In this document: piece by piece, positions 59,372 to 64,000 of the stretch
Layout: every line of letters begins with the position of its first letter
How positions within the stretch are numbered: position 1 is the stretch's first letter
Source: Pseudarthrobacter sp. BIM B-2242
Lineage (GTDB): Bacteria > Actinomycetota > Actinomycetes > Actinomycetales > Micrococcaceae
Direction of reading: 5' to 3'
Assembly: GCF_014764445.1 (NCBI RefSeq)
Contig: NZ_CP061722.1
Location: forward strand, 1-64,000
DNA length: 64,000 bases
Program-made: the position numbers and the translations under genes
Notes under the pieces: model-generated
Databases searched by the model: none
What the model was told of the DNA's origin: nothing
The model's input: the letters and a program-made list of their open reading frames with translations, nothing else

Positions 59372-60292
59372 TTACAGGAGTCGGGCTGCGTCCGCTTCGA
59401 TCTGGTCGGACAAGTCGTCATCACCCGGGTATAGGGCGGAGGGCGCCGTGGCATGGTGAAGGAATTCCTTCCGGCGTTGCGAGTCCTTTCGTACGTCAAC
59501 CATGAAATCGCGCTCTATTACGTCAGCGACGTTAATGACAAGCTCGGCGGCTGAAGCGGTGCCGAGTGTCTTCGCCGTCCAAACGAGGAGCCGGCCGAAG
59601 TGATCGCTCGGGCGCTGGATCTGACCGATAGCAGCCAGCATTTCGGAAGCAGCACCACGGCAGGCGAGCTCCATCGCGCTCGTCCAAACTGCTCGTGGGA
59701 CACCGGCGCTGACCGTCTTGGGTGCGGTATCTTCGCCAAAGTCGATCCGGTCGAAGAGGCTGTCTCCATAGTGGGCCGGGACATTCGCTCGCGCCTCAGC
59801 GCGCAACATTTCGATCTGCTCTCTGTCTAGCGAGACGCTGAGGGGTCCGCCCATTTGCTTGAGCAGGGCTTCGAAGGTGACTTCCTGCTTCAGGGCCAGG
59901 AATTCCTTGGAATGGACTCGGTACTCAGCAAGGAGCTCGGCCAGGAATCTCCAGAGACGGTCCTTCTGGTCCGAGATCCACAGCCACGATGCGACGCGAC
60001 CGAAATCGTCACCGAGGTGCAAGTCCACCTCGGTACCCGTGCCACGTCCGCGATCTCGGTCATACCTAATCCCCTCGACGGTGAACTGGACGGTGGATCG
60101 AACCGAACCGCCCAGCATGTGCTGGAGCACCATCTCCGGAGCAATTCGACCGTAGGTGGAGGGAGAAACTAGAACAGCCTCGGGCTTGCCGTAGCTCCCG
60201 ATGACGACCGAGATGCCTCCAGCAACTCGCTTGAGGATCTTGGCCAAGCTGCTTCGAAGTTCGCTTACAGGTACCACTTCATTCACGGTCAT
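59372..60292 (-). CDS. Phd/YefM-like antitoxin domain fused to a long C-terminal region
   Basis: A 306-residue protein. Residues about 1-50 (VPVSELRSSLAKILKRVAGG, VVIGSYGKPEAVLVSP) match the Phd/YefM DNA-binding antitoxin fold. About 235 further residues, helical and unrecognised, follow, far longer than an ordinary antitoxin of about 80-90 residues. No adjacent small toxin gene is seen. The base composition is visibly less GC-rich than the neighbours, suggesting acquisition. The C-terminal part could be a fused effector or a restraining domain. Confidence 0.6.
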   Translation of the reverse strand: MTVNEVVPVSELRSSLAKILKRVAGGISVVIGSYGKPEAVLVSPSTYGRIAPEMVLQHMLGGSVRSTVQFTVEGIRYDRDRGRGTGTEVDLHLGDDFGRVASWLWISDQKDRLWRFLAELLAEYRVHSKEFLALKQEVTFEALLKQMGGPLSVSLDREQIEMLRAEARANVPAHYGDSLFDRIDFGEDTAPKTVSAGVPRAVWTSAMELACRGAASEMLAAIGQIQRPSDHFGRLLVWTAKTLGTASAAELVINVADVIERDFMVDVRKDSQRRKEFLHHATAPSALYPGDDDLSDQIEADAARLL

Positions 60293-60304
60293 GGCTCTAT
60301 TATC
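60292..60304 (-). promoter_or_regulatory. Vegetative-type -10 box, leaderless
   Basis: Minus strand GATAAT at 60304-60299, then 6 nt to the ATG at 60292. Confidence 0.45.
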
Positions 60305-60335
60305 GTTAGGAAAAAGCTTTTTGGTACATAGTCTT

Positions 60336-60351
60336 GTACGAACTTTCGTAC
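60336..60351. promoter_or_regulatory. Perfect palindrome, candidate operator of the Phd-like protein
   Basis: GTACGAACTTTCGTAC, 16 bp with a 2-bp centre, about 45 bp upstream of the gene. An additional GTAC half-site is about 12 bp nearer. It fits Phd/YefM-type autorepression, and it lies just upstream of the class B promoter reading the other way. Confidence 0.55.
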
Positions 60352-60361
60352 TAAATTCCCT

Positions 60362-60399
60362 CGTGAGAGAAGTCGGCCCTGCCGTACACATAGGCGCCA
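60362..60399 (+). promoter_or_regulatory. Class B promoter, leaderless
   Basis: CGTGAGA at 60362-60368, 13 nt, CCGTACACAT at 60382-60391, 7 nt to the ATG at 60399. Confidence 0.6.
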
Positions 60400-61169
60400 T
60401 GTCACTTCGCCTAAACAAAGCCATCGGCTACGCCCTCCCTGACCTAGTGCCCAACGATCCGCGCATCAACCAGGAATCACCCCTGCTGAACTGGCCCCGG
60501 CTGGAGGAAGAGAACGAGAACTTCGTCACCCCAAGCTTCGAGGGTTACATCGCCTGGCTGAAGGAAGCCGCGGCCGCCGGCGCTTCCGCCATACGCTCGA
60601 GGTCCCAGCCGGCCAGCGGATTCGGAACCAACATCGAAGCCACCCTGCTTCAGATCATGATCGACAAGGCGCGGGGCACGGCGAGGCTCACGGACGCCGT
60701 CATCTACCAGCGGGAGTCCGGTCCGGACATCCTTCTGCTTATTCCGCCGGTCTACATCCACAGCTGGCTGCGGAGGGACGACTCCATCGACTACGCCGAG
60801 GCACGTCTCCAGCCCGGAGGAGGCCTCGACAATAAGCTCGTCCGCACGGACGTCGGATTCGGTGCGTACTCCACCAGGTTTATGGACGACGACGGCACAG
60901 ACCTCTCCTCCACGGCCGCGGAGTTCGTGCAGTTCGCCGAGGCAGGCATGCCTTCCGATGAACTCGACCGGATCGCTCGGGACATCCGCCCCCTGGACTG
61001 GAAGTTCAACGATGACCGGCAACTGTACGCCGGTGCGGCCGAAGCCTCCGCCCGGATTGTGCCCACGGTCCCGTCAGACCTACGCCGGCTCTCCGCGTAC
61101 GGGCAGCTGTTCACCTCGGATGATGTCTGGAAGCAGCTCCGCCCGGTGCTCTACACCTACTGGAGCTGA
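60399..61169 (+). CDS. Hypothetical protein, tandem paralogue A
   Basis: A 256-residue protein paralogous to the next gene. Both begin MSLR, continue GYAL and DPRIN..SPLL, have a central hydrophobic strand (ILLLIPPVYIHSWL here) and end VLYT(Y/H)WS. Function unknown; the shared ends suggest a conserved fold with a divergent middle. Each paralogue has its own class B promoter. Confidence 0.6.
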   Translation: MSLRLNKAIGYALPDLVPNDPRINQESPLLNWPRLEEENENFVTPSFEGYIAWLKEAAAAGASAIRSRSQPASGFGTNIEATLLQIMIDKARGTARLTDAVIYQRESGPDILLLIPPVYIHSWLRRDDSIDYAEARLQPGGGLDNKLVRTDVGFGAYSTRFMDDDGTDLSSTAAEFVQFAEAGMPSDELDRIARDIRPLDWKFNDDRQLYAGAAEASARIVPTVPSDLRRLSAYGQLFTSDDVWKQLRPVLYTYWS

Positions 61170-61171
61170 AC

Positions 61172-61209
61172 GGGCAGGCCGGGGCCGGGGTCCGTACACA
61201 TAGGGTCCA
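61172..61209 (+). promoter_or_regulatory. Class B promoter, leaderless
   Basis: GGGCAGG at 61172-61178, 13 nt, CCGTACACAT at 61192-61201, 7 nt to the ATG at 61209. Confidence 0.65.
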
Positions 61210-61916
61210 TGTCGCTTCGCATCCGCAAAGTCCTGGGCTACGCACTGACCGACGTCGTCCCTTCCGACCCCCGCATCAACTGGGATTCACCACTGCTCGA
61301 CCTCGTGGGGGTCAGACCGACCTTCAACGACTTCGTGCGCCACCTGGAAGCAGCCGGTCCGTTCGAGGACCCCGAGCTGGAGGACGTCGACATGGTGCGG
61401 GCCGGGATCGGCGACCAGCTCCCCTACCGCCTCGGCTCCTGCATCGTGCACTCCTTCGACTACGGACTGCCCACTGTCATGGTCCTCGTCCCGCCGTCCT
61501 ACGCGTCCACCTGGATCCAGGTCGACAACATCTTCGATTACGTGGAGGCCCACCTCGGCGGCGAACCCGACACCAGCCCGGCCCTGCATGACGTCCCCGG
61601 CATCGACCCGTTCGACGGCCGCTGGATGGACAAGGAGACCGGGCTGGAGCTGAACCACAACTACGTCCGCGGCTACCGCCGGGCTCTTAAGCTGAACAGC
61701 GACACCGCGCAGCACGACATCGCCGCCCGGCGCATCACCATCGCCGGCCGGCCCCGCCCGGAGACACCCCTGTTCGCCGACGCGGCAATCGCCGCAGAAC
61801 GGCTGGTCCGCCTGGTCCCCGCCGAAATCCGGGAGCTCGACCTGCTGGGCTACCTGTTCACCAACCCGGGCACCTGGACGTCCCTCCGTCCGGTCCTTTA
61901 CACGCACTGGAGTTGA
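61209..61916 (+). CDS. Hypothetical protein, tandem paralogue B
   Basis: A 235-residue paralogue of the preceding protein (MSLRIRKVLGYAL, DPRINWDSPLL, TVMVLVPPSYASTW, RPVLYTHWS). It is slightly shorter in the first third. The pair probably arose by tandem duplication that carried the promoter along. Confidence 0.6.
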   Translation: MSLRIRKVLGYALTDVVPSDPRINWDSPLLDLVGVRPTFNDFVRHLEAAGPFEDPELEDVDMVRAGIGDQLPYRLGSCIVHSFDYGLPTVMVLVPPSYASTWIQVDNIFDYVEAHLGGEPDTSPALHDVPGIDPFDGRWMDKETGLELNHNYVRGYRRALKLNSDTAQHDIAARRITIAGRPRPETPLFADAAIAAERLVRLVPAEIRELDLLGYLFTNPGTWTSLRPVLYTHWS

Positions 61917-61918
61917 GC

Positions 61919-61956
61919 GGGGAGGCCCTCCCTGCAGTCCGCACACATGGGTGGCG
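61919..61956 (+). promoter_or_regulatory. Class B promoter
   Basis: GGGGAGG at 61919-61925, 13 nt, CCGCACACAT at 61939-61948, +1 at 61956; 38-nt leader with AAGGAGT. Confidence 0.65.
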
Positions 61957-61993
61957 CGCAACCGCGCCATAACCTGCGTCTAAGGAGTCACCC

Positions 61994-62293
61994 GTGTTCG
62001 CCCTCAAATTCAGCTTCTACCTCCGCTACCACCGCGACGTTCCCCGCAGCATCCACGTTCCTCTGGACAAGCTCGTCGGCATCGACTTTGCCGGGATCGA
62101 CGACCATGCTCCCGGAATGGTCATGGCCGTCATCGAAAAGGACGACGCACTGCTCGACGAACTCTTCGGCGACTACGCGCCCGAATACCGGCAACTGGTT
62201 CAGGACCGGGAGTCGAACTGGAAGGAGCTGATGCGCTTCGACGAGGAGCTGGTTCTGGTGTCCGTTGGGGCGGAAGCCAATGATGAAGGCTGA
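61994..62293 (+). CDS. Hypothetical protein
   Basis: A 99-residue acidic protein; GTG with SD AAGGAG. Strand-helix pattern (FALKFSFYLRYHRDVPRSIH). No family recognised. Confidence 0.5.
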   Translation: MFALKFSFYLRYHRDVPRSIHVPLDKLVGIDFAGIDDHAPGMVMAVIEKDDALLDELFGDYAPEYRQLVQDRESNWKELMRFDEELVLVSVGAEANDEG

Positions 62294-62573
62294 GATGGGC
62301 ACTCCGGGTTGGGTCCAGCGGAAGCTTTCCGGGGAGTACGTCCTTCAGGCACTGCGGGTCGCCAAGCAGTTGCGAGACACCGCTGACCGCATTGAACGGT
62401 CCGCCGGGGCGATCCCGACGGAGACATCCACGGGGTTGCCGGACCACAACCGCGCCGCCGTCGATGTCCTGGCTGCCATCGACACCTTTCACGGCAACCT
62501 CTCAACCTCCGCCCTCTTCACCGCTGCCGCGGCCGCCGACCGGCACGCCCGAGACCCGAAGGACCTCACATGA
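62280..62573 (+). CDS. Hypothetical protein
   Basis: A 97-residue helical protein. Start at the first of two ATGs behind GGAAG, overlapping the previous gene by 14 nt. Pattern VLAAIDTFHGNLSTSALFTA; function unknown. Confidence 0.5.
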   Translation: MMKAEMGTPGWVQRKLSGEYVLQALRVAKQLRDTADRIERSAGAIPTETSTGLPDHNRAAVDVLAAIDTFHGNLSTSALFTAAAAADRHARDPKDLT

Positions 62574-62908
62574 CCGACGTTGACCTGCTGGCCCACGCCA
62601 GTGAATTCTCGTTCCACCCCGAGGGCGCCTCTTTTGGGGACCGGGAGGTCTTCTACTTCGAAGTCACGGTGGCCAGGCGCTCCAACGATCTATGGGCAGT
62701 GCTCTGGTTGGGCAGGTGCTGGAACCACGTCACCCAGGACTGGGAATACGAGCCTCGGGAGCGGAGCAAGAAGTTCCTGGCAGAGTGCCGGCTCCCCCTT
62801 GACGAAGCCGTGAAGGTGGCCCGCAGCAAGCCGGACACCCTCAGCGTCAACGGCAAGACCTGGGTCGACTTCAAGGCCATCCACGCCCTCCAGGCGGCCA
62901 GGGATTGA
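62570..62908 (+). CDS. Hypothetical protein
   Basis: A 112-residue beta-rich protein (REVFYFEVTVARRSNDLWAV) coupled to the preceding gene by ATGA. No family recognised. Confidence 0.5.
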   Translation: MTDVDLLAHASEFSFHPEGASFGDREVFYFEVTVARRSNDLWAVLWLGRCWNHVTQDWEYEPRERSKKFLAECRLPLDEAVKVARSKPDTLSVNGKTWVDFKAIHALQAARD

Positions 62909-63123
62909 CCGGGGTAGCCAGCCAGCCCTCCGAACATCCCGGACCTGATGAAATTGAGCGGGCGAAGGTCATGCGCGAGATCTACGTGTACCGGGACATG
63001 GTCGAAGGGTTTATGACTTTCCGCCGGCTCACGCCGGAGAACCTTGGAACGGCCATTGCCGCGCTGCAGAAGACCCGGTCCATGATGCTGCAGCACGGGA
63101 TCACCGACCTGCCCCGCCGGTGA
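62905..63123 (+). CDS. Hypothetical protein
   Basis: A 72-residue helical protein; TTG start overlapping the preceding stop (TTGA). Contains YVYRDMVEGFMTFRRLTPEN. Function unknown. Confidence 0.45.
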   Translation: MTGVASQPSEHPGPDEIERAKVMREIYVYRDMVEGFMTFRRLTPENLGTAIAALQKTRSMMLQHGITDLPRR

Positions 63124-63130
63124 CAACGGC

Positions 63131-63168
63131 GGGCAGGAACCCCTCCGGCTCCGCACACATGCCACCCA
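63131..63168 (+). promoter_or_regulatory. Class B promoter, leaderless
   Basis: GGGCAGG at 63131-63137, 13 nt, CCGCACACAT at 63151-63160, 7 nt to the ATG at 63168. Confidence 0.65.
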
Positions 63169-63683
63169 TGACGAGCAATGAGGTCCCCGGCGCTGCCGGT
63201 GGCGACGGCGAGACCTACGACGAGTATTCGGCCCGGATGAAGGCCACGTTCCCTGCCCAGAAGGTGCATGAAGCAACGCGGGGCCTTCCTGCCAGCGGAA
63301 CCCACACCCGCGTTCCGCACGGACTACCCCTGGCACCCGAGGAAGTTGCCGGGCGACCTGTCGAGTACGTGGTCTTTGACCAGCTCACGGCCCTGGTGAA
63401 GCAGGCAGCGGGCGAGCCGGAACTGCTCTTCGTCGCCACCGATGCTCTCGGAGACGAGATGGAACGCCTGGGCATGGCAGGCAAGGAACTGACGGCCGTC
63501 CGTAACTCAGCCCGCGCCGTCAAGCAGACAATCGGCCACTCCGCGGACACCGTCTGGAAGACGCTGAGCTGGTGGGAGCAGATCCGAAACCGGAAGCACA
63601 AGGCACACTGGAAGCACGCCCACACTTCCGCCCTCCTGCTCGAGTCCTTCCGGCTCGTCGATGCCATCCTGGAGGGCCGGTGA
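63168..63683 (+). CDS. Hypothetical protein
   Basis: A 171-residue soluble protein, helical in its second half, with a Trp-rich segment (TVWKTLSWWEQIRNRKHKAH). No family recognised. Sole gene behind its promoter. Confidence 0.5.
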   Translation: MTSNEVPGAAGGDGETYDEYSARMKATFPAQKVHEATRGLPASGTHTRVPHGLPLAPEEVAGRPVEYVVFDQLTALVKQAAGEPELLFVATDALGDEMERLGMAGKELTAVRNSARAVKQTIGHSADTVWKTLSWWEQIRNRKHKAHWKHAHTSALLLESFRLVDAILEGR

Positions 63684-63697
63684 GTGCCGCCACGGCT

Positions 63698-63735
63698 GGG
63701 CAGCCCTGTCGGTGGCTCCGCACACATTAGGGCCA
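63698..63735 (+). promoter_or_regulatory. Class B promoter, leaderless
   Basis: GGGCAGC at 63698-63704, 13 nt, CCGCACACAT at 63718-63727, 7 nt to the ATG at 63735. Confidence 0.65.
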
Positions 63736-64000
63736 TGGAACCCTCACCCGACTTCGTCATCACCAGCACCATCAGCTACCGCCCGTACCGCATCCCGCCG
63801 CGCTGCCGGAAGCCCCGCCCGGTCGAGGAAACCTTCACCCATGAATTCCGCATCCCGTGCGTGAGCTCCGAGGACGCACCGATCGTGGCCTGGGTACCTG
63901 ATGACCACGGCTACCTCGGTGCACCTGCCGGTGAGGACGCGCCGCTCCGCGCCCACAACGGACAGCTGTACGCCGCACAGGCCCGCGATGGCAGATCAAC
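63735..64000 (+). CDS. Hypothetical protein, truncated by window edge
   Basis: At least 88 residues, open to the end of the window (MEPSPDFVITSTISYRPYRI start). Pro/Arg-rich beta-type sequence with no recognised domain. The start is set by the class B +1. Confidence 0.5.
   Translation, partial: MEPSPDFVITSTISYRPYRIPPRCRKPRPVEETFTHEFRIPCVSSEDAPIVAWVPDDHGYLGAPAGEDAPLRAHNGQLYAAQARDGRS

Noticed and set aside
1..64000. tRNA, rRNA, insertion sequences or prophage structural genes
   Set aside because: No tRNA-like cloverleaf, rRNA sequence, transposase, integrase or capsid/tail proteins were recognised by reading; a tool-based scan was not possible.

Overview
The window is high-GC DNA with actinobacterial hallmarks: a DUF2637/SpdB-like membrane protein, an actinobacterial IHF-like (mIHF) protein, helicase-associated (HA) domains, a CHAP/lytic-transglycosylase conjugation hydrolase, and the N-terminal GVPxGGxF tag seen on many actinobacterial plasmid and phage proteins. 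There are no rRNA or tRNA genes, no ribosomal or central metabolic genes, and no virion structural genes. It looks like part of a large conjugative plasmid (or plasmid-like element) of a Micrococcales bacterium, perhaps Arthrobacter-like. The host assignment is inference. The final gene runs off the right edge.

Layout. 1-7.9 kb (+): a degenerate DnaE-like protein, a full DNA polymerase III alpha subunit and SSB. 7.9-17.8 kb: a membrane-anchored HNH protein and the first type IV secretion block (peptidoglycan hydrolase, NTF2-like/VirB8-like protein, pilin-like, VirB3-like and VirB6/TrbL-like proteins), plus a sigma-like protein. 17.9-18.9 kb: two oppositely oriented iteron arrays around a DUF2637-HTH gene. 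18.9-29.4 kb (mostly -): SNF2 helicase, an HTH/nucleotidyltransferase module, an adenine methyltransferase, two HA-repeat proteins, a redoxin and a DinG helicase. 29.3-37.4 kb (-): a second sigma-like protein, VirB4 ATPase, TcpC/VirB8-like protein and a RecB/Cas4-like nuclease. 37.4-37.9 kb: an AT-rich, repeat-bearing intergenic region, the best origin candidate. 37.9-45.5 kb (-): a TOPRIM/P-loop primase-helicase and an overlapping operon of ParA-like ATPase, unknown protein, mIHF-like protein and a third sigma-like protein. 45.6-64 kb (mostly +): about forty short accessory genes in many small transcription units, including a peptidyl-tRNA hydrolase-like protein, a SpoT-type HD protein, a metallophosphoesterase, an MBL-fold hydrolase and a PAS-like protein.

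The most striking signal is transcriptional. Two recurrent two-block motifs sit at fixed distances from start codons. Class B is a GGKSASS-like heptamer, exactly 13 nt, then CCGCACACAT, then 7 nt to the start codon. Class A is CCGTC (often TGAC-N2-CCGTC), then CGCATAG with 18 nt from CCGTC to CAT, then 10 nt to the start codon. In both classes the upstream block begins about 37 nt before the predicted +1 and the downstream block lies where a -10 box would be. +1 usually coincides with the A/G of the start codon, so these genes are predicted to make leaderless mRNAs. Class A precedes DNA-processing genes (dnaE, ssb twice, SNF2, methyltransferase, HA protein, dinG, nuclease, primase, parA operon). 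Class B precedes mainly accessory genes and one sigma-like gene. With three divergent sigma-like proteins encoded here, the element plausibly carries its own sigma/promoter programme. That link is inference; the motif spacing is directly visible.
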